Below the pieces are notes generated by a model that saw nothing but the letters and a program-made list of their open reading frames with translations, made no database searches and was not told the origin of the DNA. Below, in pieces: positions 26,482 through 34,966 of a stretch of DNA of 64,000 nucleotides. Position 1 is the first letter of the stretch. Each line of letters starts with the position of its first letter. The translations under genes were made by a program, and so were the position numbers. The DNA is from Streptomyces plumbidurans (GTDB lineage Bacteria > Actinomycetota > Actinomycetes > Streptomycetales > Streptomycetaceae): positions 1-64,000 of the forward strand of contig NZ_JAFJSY010000048.1 in NCBI RefSeq assembly GCF_019857225.1, read 5' to 3'.

Positions 26482-26942
26482 CGAGCCACCTCCTCCCGTC
26501 CGCCCCCGAGCGGACCTAGCCATGCCCCTATTTCTACGGCACGGCACTGACAAATGAGAGGCCCAACTCCGGTTGACGGGCGTCGGTTTTGGGCTGGTTT
26601 CCCTGCCGACCAGCGGAGCGGGCGCCGGACCACGGTAGGCCCGCGGGCGACGTCAGCCAATCTGGTTATCCACAGGCCATGTGGACGACGGCCCGGATGC
26701 TGTGGAGAACTCCTCAAAACCTGTGCACGACACGGTGGACAGCCCTGTGAACAAGCTCGGCCGTCTTCCGGCCTACGGCGCCTGACCTGCAGTTTTCCCG
26801 TCCACCGGCTGTGCAGAAGAAAAACTTCCCCAGTCGGACCAAGATCTCTTCGAACGGCACCCGAAAGATCGCCGGGCTGCAGGAGAGGTAAGGGTCACAA
26901 AGACTTTGCATCTCTTACCTGTGGACGATTACATTGATGCTC
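26482..26942. promoter_or_regulatory. dnaB upstream region with a DnaA-box cluster
   Basis: A 461-base gap between divergent dnaB and the MATE gene. A perfect TTATCCACA lies at 26666-26674. One-mismatch matches on the other strand are TGTGGACGA (26680-26688), TGTGGAGAA (26701-26709) and TGTGAACAA (26746-26754), with weaker copies at 26722 and 26734. All lie within 90 bases. Similar variants occur in oriC of this window. The remainder (26482-26660) shows nothing I can name. Confidence 0.6.
26886..26935 (+). promoter_or_regulatory. promoter and possible operator of the MATE gene
   Basis: TTGCAT (26906-26911) and TACATT (26930-26935) are spaced 18 bases like -35 and -10 hexamers. The ATG at 26943 would then be at or next to the transcript start. 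AGGTAAG (26886-26892) and CTTACCT (26914-26920) form an inverted repeat around the -35 region, as an operator might. Confidence 0.45.
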
Positions 26943-28280
26943 ATGACACAGGCTCCCGCGACGCCCAAGGGCACCCGGAGACAGCACGATCGAGAGATCG
27001 TCGCACTGGCCGTCCCGGCCTTCGGCGCACTCGTCGCCGAGCCCCTCTTCGTCATGGCCGACAGTGCGATCGTCGGCCACCTCGGCACGGCACAACTCGC
27101 CGGCCTCGGCATCGCCTCGGCTCTCCTGACAACAGCGGTGAGCATCTTCGTCTTCCTCGCCTACGCCACCACGGCGGCCGTTGCCCGACGGGTCGGTGCC
27201 GGCGACCTCCAGGCCGCGATCCGGCAGGGCATGGACGGCATCTGGCTGGCCCTGCTGCTCGGCGCGGCCGTCATTGCCTCCGTGCTGCCCACAGCACCGG
27301 CCCTGGTGCAGCTCTTCGGCGCCTCGGACACCGCCGCCCCCTACGCGACCACATACCTCCGCATCTCCTCCCTCGGCATCCCGGCAATGCTGGTCGTGCT
27401 CGCCGCGACCGGCGTGCTGCGCGGCCTGCAGGACACCAGGACCCCGCTCTACGTGGCGGTCGCGGGCTTCGTCGCCAACGCCGCCCTGAACGCCGGCCTG
27501 GTCTACGGCGCCGGCCTCGGCATCGCCGGATCCGCCTGGGGCACCGTCATCGCCCAGTGGGGCATGGCCGCCGTCTACCTCACCGTGGTCGTCAGAGGTG
27601 CACGCCGGCACGGCGCCTCCCTGCGCCCGGATGCCGGAGGGATCCGCGCCTCGGCCCAGGCTGGCGTACCCCTGCTGGTCCGCACGCTGTCGTTGCGGGC
27701 AATCCTGATGATCGCCACCGCCGTCGCGGCCCGCCTCGGAGACGCGGACATCGCGGCTCACCAGATCATCCTCTCCCTGTGGAGCCTGCTCGCGTTCGCG
27801 CTCGACGCCATCGCCATCGCCGGACAGGCCATCATCGGGCGTTATCTCGGCGCCGATGACGCCGAAGGCGCACGTGGAGCGTGTCGTCGGATGGTGGAGT
27901 GGGGCATCGCGGTCGGCGTCGTACTCGGCATCCTCGTCGTCGTCACCCGCCCCGTCTTCCTCCCTCTGTTCACCAGCGACTCGGTGGTGAAGGACGCGGC
28001 TCTGCCCGCTCTGGTGATCGTCGCTCTCTCGCAACCGATCAGCGGCATCGTCTTCGTCCTGGACGGCGTCCTGATGGGCGCAGGCGACGGACCCTATCTC
28101 GCCTGGGCCATGGTGATCACCCTGGCCGTCTTCACCCCGGTCGCTCTCCTGGTTCCGACCCTGGGGGGCGGCCTCACCGCGCTGTGGGGAGCGATGACTC
28201 TGATGATGGCGGTCCGCATGCTCACCCTCTGGCTGCGCGCCCGCTCGGGACGGTGGATCGTCACCGGCGCGACCCGCTGA
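26943..28280 (+). CDS. MATE-family efflux transporter (DinF-like)
   Basis: About 445 residues with twelve predicted helices. The family signature EPLFVMADSAIVGHLGTAQL is in helix 1 and its repeat in the second half is SLRAILMIATAVAARLGDADI. MATE proteins export cationic or organic compounds in exchange for Na+ or H+. I place the start at the ATG at 26943, because no Shine-Dalgarno sequence precedes any start and a -10 element lies 7 bases upstream, suggesting a leaderless message; 26934 and 26937 are alternatives. Two parS sites follow the stop. Confidence 0.88.
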   Translation: MTQAPATPKGTRRQHDREIVALAVPAFGALVAEPLFVMADSAIVGHLGTAQLAGLGIASALLTTAVSIFVFLAYATTAAVARRVGAGDLQAAIRQGMDGIWLALLLGAAVIASVLPTAPALVQLFGASDTAAPYATTYLRISSLGIPAMLVVLAATGVLRGLQDTRTPLYVAVAGFVANAALNAGLVYGAGLGIAGSAWGTVIAQWGMAAVYLTVVVRGARRHGASLRPDAGGIRASAQAGVPLLVRTLSLRAILMIATAVAARLGDADIAAHQIILSLWSLLAFALDAIAIAGQAIIGRYLGADDAEGARGACRRMVEWGIAVGVVLGILVVVTRPVFLPLFTSDSVVKDAALPALVIVALSQPISGIVFVLDGVLMGAGDGPYLAWAMVITLAVFTPVALLVPTLGGGLTALWGAMTLMMAVRMLTLWLRARSGRWIVTGATR

Positions 28281-28282
28281 GC

Positions 28283-28296
28283 GTTTCACGTGAAAC
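28283..28296. other. parS site (first of a pair)
   Basis: Perfect GTTTCACGTGAAAC immediately after the MATE stop codon. Confidence 0.95.
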
Positions 28297-28311
28297 ACCG
28301 CGGGTTGCCAC

Positions 28312-28325
28312 GTTTCACGTGAAAC
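28312..28325. other. parS site (second of a pair)
   Basis: Perfect GTTTCACGTGAAAC, 29 bases centre to centre from the previous site. Confidence 0.95.
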
Positions 28326-28355
28326 AAGCGGCACGCACACGGATGAACGCGCACG

Positions 28356-28393
28356 AGAGAGGGGCCGCACCCCTGGAGGTGCGGCCCCTCTCT
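28356..28393. terminator. bidirectional terminator between the MATE gene and rplI
   Basis: A perfect 16-bp stem (28356-28371 with 28378-28393) and 6-base loop, placed between convergent genes. Confidence 0.9.
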
Positions 28394-28419
28394 TGTCTGC
28401 TCAGCAGAGCGTGCGGCGA

Positions 28420-28866
28420 TCAGGCCGCGACGACCTCGATGTTGACCTTGGCGGCAACCTCGGGGTGCAGACGCACGGACGTCTCGTGGGCGCCCAGCGT
28501 CTTGATGGGCGAGCCCAGCTCGATGCGACGCTTGTCGACCTCGGGGCCACCGGACGCCTTGATCGCGGAAGCGATGTCGGCCGGGGTGACGGAACCGAAG
28601 AGACGACCGGCGTTGCCCGAGCGGACAGCCAGACGGACCTTGACGCCCTCGAGCTGGGTCTTCACCTGGTTGGCCTGCTCGATGGTCTGGATCTCGTGGA
28701 TCTTGCGAGCACGACGGATCTGCTCGACGTCCTTCTCGCCACCCTTGGTCCAGCGGATAGCGAACTTCCGCGGGATCAGGTAGTTGCGAGCGTAACCGTC
28801 CTTGACGTCGACGACGTCGCCGGCAGCGCCGAGGCCGGAGACCTCGTGGGTGAGGATGATCTTCAT
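28420..28866 (-). CDS. rplI: 50S ribosomal protein L9
   Basis: A 148-residue bL9. The N-terminal domain MKIILTHEVSGLGAAGDVVD through GYARNYLIPRKFA is diagnostic, followed by the long connecting helix and the C-terminal domain. It binds 23S rRNA domain V and restrains the ribosome during translation. Last gene of the leftward rpsF-ssb-rpsR-rplI operon; a strong terminator lies downstream. Confidence 0.98.
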   Translation of the reverse strand: MKIILTHEVSGLGAAGDVVDVKDGYARNYLIPRKFAIRWTKGGEKDVEQIRRARKIHEIQTIEQANQVKTQLEGVKVRLAVRSGNAGRLFGSVTPADIASAIKASGGPEVDKRRIELGSPIKTLGAHETSVRLHPEVAAKVNIEVVAA

Positions 28867-28884
28867 GCGTAGGTCACCCTTCCC

Positions 28885-29121
28885 TTATCGCGCGGTGGAC
28901 GTGTAGGGCAGCAGCGCCATCTCACGGCTGTTCTTGACGGCCGTGGCGACGTCACGCTGATGCTGCGTGCAGTTGCCGGTCACGCGGCGGGCACGGATCT
29001 TGCCGCGGTCGGAAATGAACTTCCGCAGCATGTTCGTGTCCTTGTAGTCCACGTACGTGACCTTGTCCTTGCAGAAAGCGCAGACCTTCTTCTTAGGCTT
29101 GCGCACAGGCGGCTTCGCCAT
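28885..29121 (-). CDS. rpsR: 30S ribosomal protein S18
   Basis: A 78-residue bS18 with the conserved YVDYKDTNMLRKFISDRGKI core. C-x2-C (residues 14-17) and a further cysteine in GNCTQHQRDV make it a zinc-ribbon (C+) type, which implies that a zinc-independent paralogue may exist elsewhere in the genome. S18 pairs with S6 on the 30S platform. It lies between ssb and rplI. Confidence 0.97.
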   Translation of the reverse strand: MAKPPVRKPKKKVCAFCKDKVTYVDYKDTNMLRKFISDRGKIRARRVTGNCTQHQRDVATAVKNSREMALLPYTSTAR

Positions 29122-29178
29122 GGTGTTTCTCCTGTGTGATCAAGAAGTGTGGGTACGACCCACCCCTGGGCCTCAGGC

Positions 29179-29778
29179 CTAGAAGGGGGGTTCGTCCGAG
29201 TAGCCGCCACCGCTGCCGCCGGAGTTTCCACCCCAGCCGCCGCCACCGCCGCCGCCCTGGTTGCCACCGGCGGGAGCGCCGGTCGCCCACGGGTCGTCGG
29301 CGGGAGCACCGCCGCCGCCCTGCTGGCCGCCGCCGGAGTTTCCACCCCAGCCGCCGCCACCCTGGCCGCCACCGCCACCGCCGCCGTAACCGCCCTGGCC
29401 CTGCCCACCGCGACCGGTGGTCTTGGTGACCTTGGCCGTGGCGTTGCGCAGGCTGGCGCCGACTTCGTCGACGTCCAGCTCGTAGACCGTGCGCTTGACG
29501 CCCTCACGGTCCTCGTAGGACCGCTGCTTCAGCCGGCCCTGCACGATGACGCGCATGCCTCGCTGGAGCGACTCGGCGACGTTCTCCGCCGCCTGACGCC
29601 AGACCGAGCAGGTCAGGAACAGGCTCTCGCCGTCCTTCCACTCGTTCGTCTGACGGTCGAAGGTGCGCGGGGTGGACGCGACACGGAACTTCGCGACCGC
29701 CGCACCGGAAGGGGTGAAGCGCAGCTCGGGGTCGTCGACAAGATTGCCGACGACCGTGATGACGGTCTCGCCTGCCAT
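29179..29778 (-). CDS. ssb: single-stranded DNA-binding protein
   Basis: A 199-residue SSB. The OB fold occupies residues 1-110 (MAGETVITVVGNLVDDPELR onward), then comes a long Gly/Gln/Trp-rich linker and the acidic tip DEPPF that recruits replication partners. The gene lies in the ribosomal operon between rpsF and rpsR, the arrangement of the essential housekeeping SSB (SsbA) in Streptomyces. Confidence 0.97.
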   Translation of the reverse strand: MAGETVITVVGNLVDDPELRFTPSGAAVAKFRVASTPRTFDRQTNEWKDGESLFLTCSVWRQAAENVAESLQRGMRVIVQGRLKQRSYEDREGVKRTVYELDVDEVGASLRNATAKVTKTTGRGGQGQGGYGGGGGGGQGGGGWGGNSGGGQQGGGGAPADDPWATGAPAGGNQGGGGGGGWGGNSGGSGGGYSDEPPF

Positions 29779-29854
29779 GGGGAACCTCTCGGCGGGTTTG
29801 CTGCTGGCTGCTTGTGCTGCTACTCGAATCCCGGGACCAGCTGAGCGGGAGAGC

Positions 29855-30145
29855 TCAGTGGGTCTCGGGACGGAGGACCTTGGTCCGGAGGACCGACTCG
29901 TTCAGGTTCATCTGGCGGTCGAGCTCCTTGACGACCGCAGGCTCGGCCTGCAGGTCGATGACCGAGTAGATGCCCTCGGGCTTCTTCTTGATCTCGTACG
30001 AGAGACGACGACGGCCCCAGGTGTCGACCTTCTCCACCTTTCCGTTGCCCTCACGGACGACGGAGAGGAAGTTCTCGATCAGCGGGGAGACAGCGCGCTC
30101 CTCGAGATCGGGGTCGAGGATGACCATCACCTCGTAGTGACGCAT
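29855..30145 (-). CDS. rpsF: 30S ribosomal protein S6
   Basis: A 96-residue bS6 from the ATG at 30145 with GGAGG upstream. Motifs are [34 protein letters not shown] and [11 protein letters not shown]. First gene of the rpsF-ssb-rpsR-rplI operon. The 286-base gap to its right carries divergent promoters for this operon and the small membrane protein; I see no further gene there. Confidence 0.97.
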
Positions 30146-30431
30146 GTGGAACCCACCTCCTTTGGACTCAGCGGCCACGGTCGTTCCGTGGCAGGAGGGT
30201 CGTGATGCGTGAGCAACGGTATCGGCCGCCACTGACAATCGGGGGCCGACGAGCGGCATCCCCGGTCTGGCCTGGACGGTTCCCTGGTACTGCGTGGGCA
30301 GACACCGGTGCAGACCGTACAGAGTACCTGTCCACCCGCTTCCGGTTGAAATCCGGTCGGGGGGACCGTCAATCTGTACACATCGGGTGTGCATGGCGCT
30401 ACGATGCGCCGTCTTCCGCAGGAGGTGCCCC

Positions 30432-30746
30432 ATGGCACAAGCATTGCGACCCAACACCGCCGGAGGCCTTTTCGCCACGGACGGGAAACCCCACCCCATC
30501 CAGGACACGCTCCTCGCAGTGACCGTGTTGCTCGGTGTGGTGGCGTTCGTGACCGGCTTCTTCCACGACCTGCACCTGCTCAGCTCCTGGACCGGCCTGG
30601 TGGGTCTCATCACCGGGGCATACGGCCAGTGGATCTCGGAGACGACCCGCGAACGCTTCGGACTCATCCTGGGTCTCGGCGCATCGGGAGTCGGTTTCTT
30701 CCTCGGCATGGCGCACGGCGGCCTCTTCGGCGGGGTCATCGGCTGA
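30432..30746 (+). CDS. small three-helix membrane protein
   Basis: A 104-residue protein from the ATG at 30432 behind GGAGG. Three hydrophobic helices (about residues 27-45, 52-66 and 77-98) follow a short polar N-terminus. The glycine-rich end [20 protein letters not shown] may form tightly packed helices. I do not recognise a family function. Transcribed divergently from rpsF. Confidence 0.78.
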
Positions 30747-30924
30747 CGCCAGGGACACCGTTCGACCAACTCCCCATAAAGCACCACGGAACGCCTCGGC
30801 GGCCCACGAGCCGGGACGCGGGTTTCGTACGCCCACTCGGGCCGCTCGCCGGGCGCAGTAGGCTTCGGCGCGAGAGCCGGAGCCCCTGACCCATGGGGAC
30901 ACACCAGCCCGAGGAGCACCCCGA

Positions 30925-32046
30925 ATGAGCCTGACCCTGAGGACGATCAGTCGCGAGCAGCATCTGGCATACATCCAGAGTCTGCCCTCGGCGAGCCACA
31001 TGCAGGTTCCGGCCTGGGCCGACGTCAAGGCCGAGTGGCGCTCCGAGAGTCTCGGCTGGTTCGACGAGCGCACGGGTCAGATGGTCGGTGCCGGCCTCGT
31101 CCTCTACCGTCAGCTGCCCAAGATCAAGCGCTACCTCGCCTATCTGCCCGAGGGCCCGGTCATCAACTGGTTCGCGCCGAACCTGACCGAGTGGCTGGAA
31201 CCGATGCTCGCGCACCTCAAGCAGCAGGGCGCCTTCTCCGTGAAGATGGGCCCACCGGTGATCATCCGGCGCTGGGAGGCCGGCTCCATCAAGGGCGGCA
31301 TCCAGAACCCGGACGTGAAGCGGCTGCGCGACATCGAGGCCGACTTCATCGAGCCGCGCGCATTCGAGGTCGCCGACAAGCTGCGGCGCATGGGCTGGCA
31401 GCAGGGCGAGGACGGCGGCGCCGGCTTCGGCGACGTCCAGCCGCGCTATGTCTTCCAGGTGCCGCTGGCCAACCGCTCCCTGGAAGAGGTCCACAAGAAC
31501 TTCAACCAGCTGTGGCGACGCAACATCAAGAAGGCCGAGAAGGCCGGTGTCGCGGTCGTCCAGGGTGGCTACCAGGACCTCGAGGAGTGGCAGCGGCTGT
31601 ACGAGATCACGGCGGTGCGCGACCACTTCCGGCCCCGCCCGCTGTCGTACTTCCAGCGCATGTGGTCGGCCCTCAACACCGAGGACCCCAACCGCATGCG
31701 GCTGTACTTCGCCCGCCACAACGGCGTGAACCTCTCGGCGGCGACCATGCTGATCGTCGGCGGGCACGTCTGGTACTCCTACGGCGCCTCCGACAACATC
31801 GGGCGCGAGGTCCGGCCCTCGAACGCGATGCAGTGGCGGATGCTGCGGGATGCCTACGCCCTCGGCGCGACCGTCTACGACCTGCGCGGCATCTCCGACT
31901 CCCTGGACGAGACCGACCACCTCTTCGGCCTGATCCAGTTCAAGGTGGGCACGGGCGGCCAGGCCGCCGAGTACCTCGGCGAGTGGGACTTCCCGCTCAA
32001 CAAGCTGCTCCACAAGGCGCTCGACATCTACATGTCGCGCCGCTGA
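30925..32046 (+). CDS. femX: FemX-like peptidoglycan bridge aminoacyltransferase
   Basis: A 373-residue FemABX family protein made of two GNAT-like folds. Characteristic segments are [20 protein letters not shown] near the N-terminus and the central helix [20 protein letters not shown], followed by [13 protein letters not shown] near the end. FemX uses glycyl-tRNA to add the first glycine to lipid II. Streptomyces peptidoglycan has a single-glycine bridge to LL-diaminopimelate, so this is the likely role. It is followed by an alanine-racemase-like gene, another wall-linked activity. Confidence 0.88.
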
Positions 32047-32147
32047 GCCCCATCGGCCCCGGCCGTTTGCTTCGATGAGTCCGACAGCTTCGTTCGCTTC
32101 CATATCTCTGATACACCGCAGCCACGAGAAAGGTTCCGGGTCCGGCC

Positions 32148-33179
32148 ATGGCGCTCACGCTCTACGTCGACACCGCGCGCTGGCGGGCGCACCACAAGCA
32201 CGTGCAGGAGCAGTTCCCGGGGCTCGTCCCCGTCTGCAAGGGCAACGGCTACGGCTTCGGGCACGAACGGCTGGCGGAGGAGGCCACACGACTGGGCTCG
32301 GACGTCCTCGCCGTCGGCACGACCTACGAAGCCGCACGCATCAAGGACTACTTCGGCGGTGACCTGCTCGTACTGACGCCGTACCGGCGCGGCGAGGAGC
32401 CCGTCCCGCTGCCCGACCGGGTCATCCGCTCCGTGTCGTCGGTGGACGGCGTGTACGGCCTCGTGGGCGCCCGTGTGGTCATCGAGGTCATGTCCTCGAT
32501 GAAGCGCCACGGCATCACCGCCCAGGAGCTGCCTCAACTGCATGCCGCCATAGAGAACATCCGCCTCGAGGGCTTCGCCATCCACCTGCCGCTGGACCGC
32601 ACGGACGGCTCGGACGCCGTCGAGGAGGTCATCGGCTGGATGGACCACCTGCGTGCGGCCCGGCTGCCGCTGCACACGATGTTCGTCAGCCACCTCAAGG
32701 CCGAGGAACTCCACCGGCTGCAGCAGCAGTTCCCGCAGACCCGCTTCCGCGCCCGCATCGGCACGCGGCTGTGGCTGGGGGACCACGAGGCCACCGAGTA
32801 CCGCGGTGCGGTCCTGGATGTCACGCGCGTCGCCAAGGGAGACCGTTTCGGCTACCGCCAGCAGAGGGCGGCCTCCGACGGCTTCCTGGTGGTCGTGGCG
32901 GGCGGAACCTCGCACGGGGTGGGCCTGGAGGCCCCGAAGGCGCTGCACGGTGTCATGCCGCGCGCCAAGGGCGTCGCACGCGCCGGTCTGGCCACGGTGA
33001 ACCGGAACCTCTCGCCGTTCGTCTGGGGCGGCAAGCAGCGCTGGTTCGCGGAGCCGCCGCACATGCAGGTCTCCATCCTGTTCGTTCCCTCGGACGCGCC
33101 CGAGCCCAAGGTGGGCGAGGAGCTGGTGGCCCATCTGCGGCACACCACCACGCAGTTCGACCGCATCGTGGACCGCTGA
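32148..33179 (+). CDS. alanine-racemase-fold PLP protein
   Basis: A 343-residue protein with the PLP-lysine motif VPVCKGNGYGFGHERLAEEA near residue 27, matching fold-type III alanine racemases. The C-terminal domain departs from classical Alr: the RPG-x-LYG motif reads RIGTRLWLG, and the Tyr region is DRFGYRQQRA. It could be an alanine racemase paralogue or a racemase for another amino acid. ATG start with GAAAGG upstream. Following femX at a 101-base distance, it may serve peptidoglycan precursor supply. A strong terminator follows. Confidence 0.8.
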   Translation: MALTLYVDTARWRAHHKHVQEQFPGLVPVCKGNGYGFGHERLAEEATRLGSDVLAVGTTYEAARIKDYFGGDLLVLTPYRRGEEPVPLPDRVIRSVSSVDGVYGLVGARVVIEVMSSMKRHGITAQELPQLHAAIENIRLEGFAIHLPLDRTDGSDAVEEVIGWMDHLRAARLPLHTMFVSHLKAEELHRLQQQFPQTRFRARIGTRLWLGDHEATEYRGAVLDVTRVAKGDRFGYRQQRAASDGFLVVVAGGTSHGVGLEAPKALHGVMPRAKGVARAGLATVNRNLSPFVWGGKQRWFAEPPHMQVSILFVPSDAPEPKVGEELVAHLRHTTTQFDRIVDR

Positions 33180-33210
33180 GCAGGGCGACCGAACGGGCGC
33201 CAAGCAGCCG

Positions 33211-33247
33211 AAAGGCCGTACACGGGCTTCTCCCGTGTACGGCCTTT
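33211..33247. terminator. terminator after the racemase-like gene
   Basis: A perfect 16-bp stem (AAAGGCCGTACACGGG with its complement), 5-base loop, ending in TTTT on the plus strand; it lies between convergent genes. Confidence 0.92.
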
Positions 33248-33326
33248 TCGTATGCGTCGGCAGAGGGCTTGCGCGTGTACCGGCAGGTGTCTCGCTGTCA
33301 GTCCCCGTCGCCTACGAGTTGTTCGC

Positions 33327-34835
33327 TCAGAGCGAACCCTCCGTGGAGGATGGCGTTCCACCGCTGCCCCACTCCACCTGAGGACCGTCGAAGTGGGCCG
33401 CGTGCCGCGGTGGATGCGCCGCAGAGCCGACGGTGAAGACGTCCTCCGCGCCGTCCAGCACACCGCCCGACGGATCGTCGTCGCCGGCCCGGCGCACCGG
33501 ATCCCGGTCCGGCATGAGGATGTCGCGCACGATGACGGCGCACAGATACAGCGTTCCCAGCAGGTGCACGACGATGGCCCAGTGATAGCCGTCCTGCGGC
33601 AGGCCCTTGTGGGCGTCACCGCTGGTCGTGTACGCGAGGTACAGCCAGATGCCGAGGAAGTACCCGACCTCGCACGCCTGCCAGATCAGGAAGTCCCGCC
33701 ACTTCGGACGGGCCAGCGCGGCCAGGGGGACCAGCCACAGGACGTACTGCGGCGAGTAGACCTTGTTGGTGAGGATGAACGCCGCGACGATCAGGAAGGC
33801 GAGCTGGGCGAAGCGCGGACGGCGCGGAGCGGTCATCGTGAGCATCGCGATACCCACGCAGCACAGCACCATGAGCGCGATGGCCAGATTGTTCACGGTG
33901 TCCGTCGTGAGCGGGTTGCTCGAGTTCTGGGCCAAGATCAGCCAGAAGGAGCCGAAGTCCACGCCCCGGTCGTGGCTGAACGTGTAGAACTGCGACCAGC
34001 CGGCCCTGGCGAAGAACCACACCGGCAGGTTCACAACGAGCCAGGCGACGGCGGCTCCCGCCAGAGCTCTGCCGAAGTCCCGCCATTTGCCCGCGCGCCA
34101 GCACAGAAGGAGCAGGGGGCCGAGCAGCAGGCCGGGATAGAGCTTGGCGGCCGTGGCAAGCCCCAGGAGGACCCCGAAGGCGAGGGAGCGCCCCCGGGAC
34201 CACATCAGCATCGCCGCGGCCGTCAGAGCGACCGCCAGCAGGTCCCAGTTGATGGTGGCGGTCAGCGCGAACGCCGGGGCCAGGGCGACCAGCAGTCCGT
34301 CCCAGGGACGGCGGGCGTGCGTGCGGGCCACGCAGACCGCGATGACGGCAGCGCAGACCATCAGCAGGCCGGCGTTGACCATCCAGTACCACTGCTCCTG
34401 GTCCTGGATGCTGCCGCTGCCCGGCGTGAGCCAGGCGGCCACCTCCATGAACACACCGGTCAGCACCGGGTATTCGAGGTACGGCATGTCACCGGGGAGC
34501 TTGTCGAAGTACGGCACAAGCCCGTCGGCGAAACCGCGCCCCTGATACAGATGCGGGATGTCGGAGTAACACGCCTTCGTGTACTGCGAGCTGGCCCCGA
34601 AGAACCAGGCGCCGTTGTAGCAGGGAGCCTTCTGGACCAGTCCGAGGGCGAACATGCCGATCGCCACGAGCGCGACCACCCTGACGGGCGTCCACCAGGA
34701 CATCCCGAGCAGGGCGTGCCGCCCGACGGGGCCGCCGATCAGCTCGCTGCCGGACGCCGCGATCGCGTCCTCTTTGGTCGGCCGCACCGGATCCGGTTCG
34801 TGCACGCTCGCTTGCGTCGATTCTGCGCTGGGCAT
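33327..34835 (-). CDS. GT87-type membrane mannosyltransferase
   Basis: A 502-residue polytopic protein with about ten helices, from the ATG at 34835. The early acidic pair in the long first loop and the segments YLEYPVLTGVFMEVA and NKVYSPQYVLWLVPLAALARP match the GT87 family, which uses polyprenyl-phosphate mannose in actinobacteria to extend lipomannan-type glycans or glycoproteins. The C-terminal 60 residues are cytoplasmic and acidic. The acceptor in Streptomyces is not known. It follows the PBP gene in the same direction, with two parS sites and a hairpin in between. Confidence 0.82.
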   Translation of the reverse strand: MPSAESTQASVHEPDPVRPTKEDAIAASGSELIGGPVGRHALLGMSWWTPVRVVALVAIGMFALGLVQKAPCYNGAWFFGASSQYTKACYSDIPHLYQGRGFADGLVPYFDKLPGDMPYLEYPVLTGVFMEVAAWLTPGSGSIQDQEQWYWMVNAGLLMVCAAVIAVCVARTHARRPWDGLLVALAPAFALTATINWDLLAVALTAAAMLMWSRGRSLAFGVLLGLATAAKLYPGLLLGPLLLLCWRAGKWRDFGRALAGAAVAWLVVNLPVWFFARAGWSQFYTFSHDRGVDFGSFWLILAQNSSNPLTTDTVNNLAIALMVLCCVGIAMLTMTAPRRPRFAQLAFLIVAAFILTNKVYSPQYVLWLVPLAALARPKWRDFLIWQACEVGYFLGIWLYLAYTTSGDAHKGLPQDGYHWAIVVHLLGTLYLCAVIVRDILMPDRDPVRRAGDDDPSGGVLDGAEDVFTVGSAAHPPRHAAHFDGPQVEWGSGGTPSSTEGSL

Positions 34836-34870
34836 GCCGCACATCCTGCCGTACGTGTCTAGGTATACGC

Positions 34871-34908
34871 CGAGGGCCGCCGCAACCACTCAGGTGCGGC
34901 GGCCCTCG
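34871..34908 (-). terminator. hairpin between the PBP and GT87 genes
   Basis: A perfect 14-bp stem (34871-34884 with 34895-34908), 10-base loop, directly abutting a parS site. Probably terminates the PBP transcript. Confidence 0.75.
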
Positions 34909-34921
34909 TTTCACGTGAAAC
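34908..34921. other. parS site (first of a pair)
   Basis: Perfect GTTTCACGTGAAAC touching the terminator stem. Confidence 0.95.
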
Positions 34922-34929
34922 ATGGGCAT

Positions 34930-34943
34930 GTTTCACGTGAAAC
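34930..34943. other. parS site (second of a pair)
   Basis: Perfect GTTTCACGTGAAAC, 22 bases centre to centre from its neighbour, roughly two helical turns. Confidence 0.95.
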
Positions 34944-34966
34944 ACCCGTGCCGGGCGTTCTGGCGA

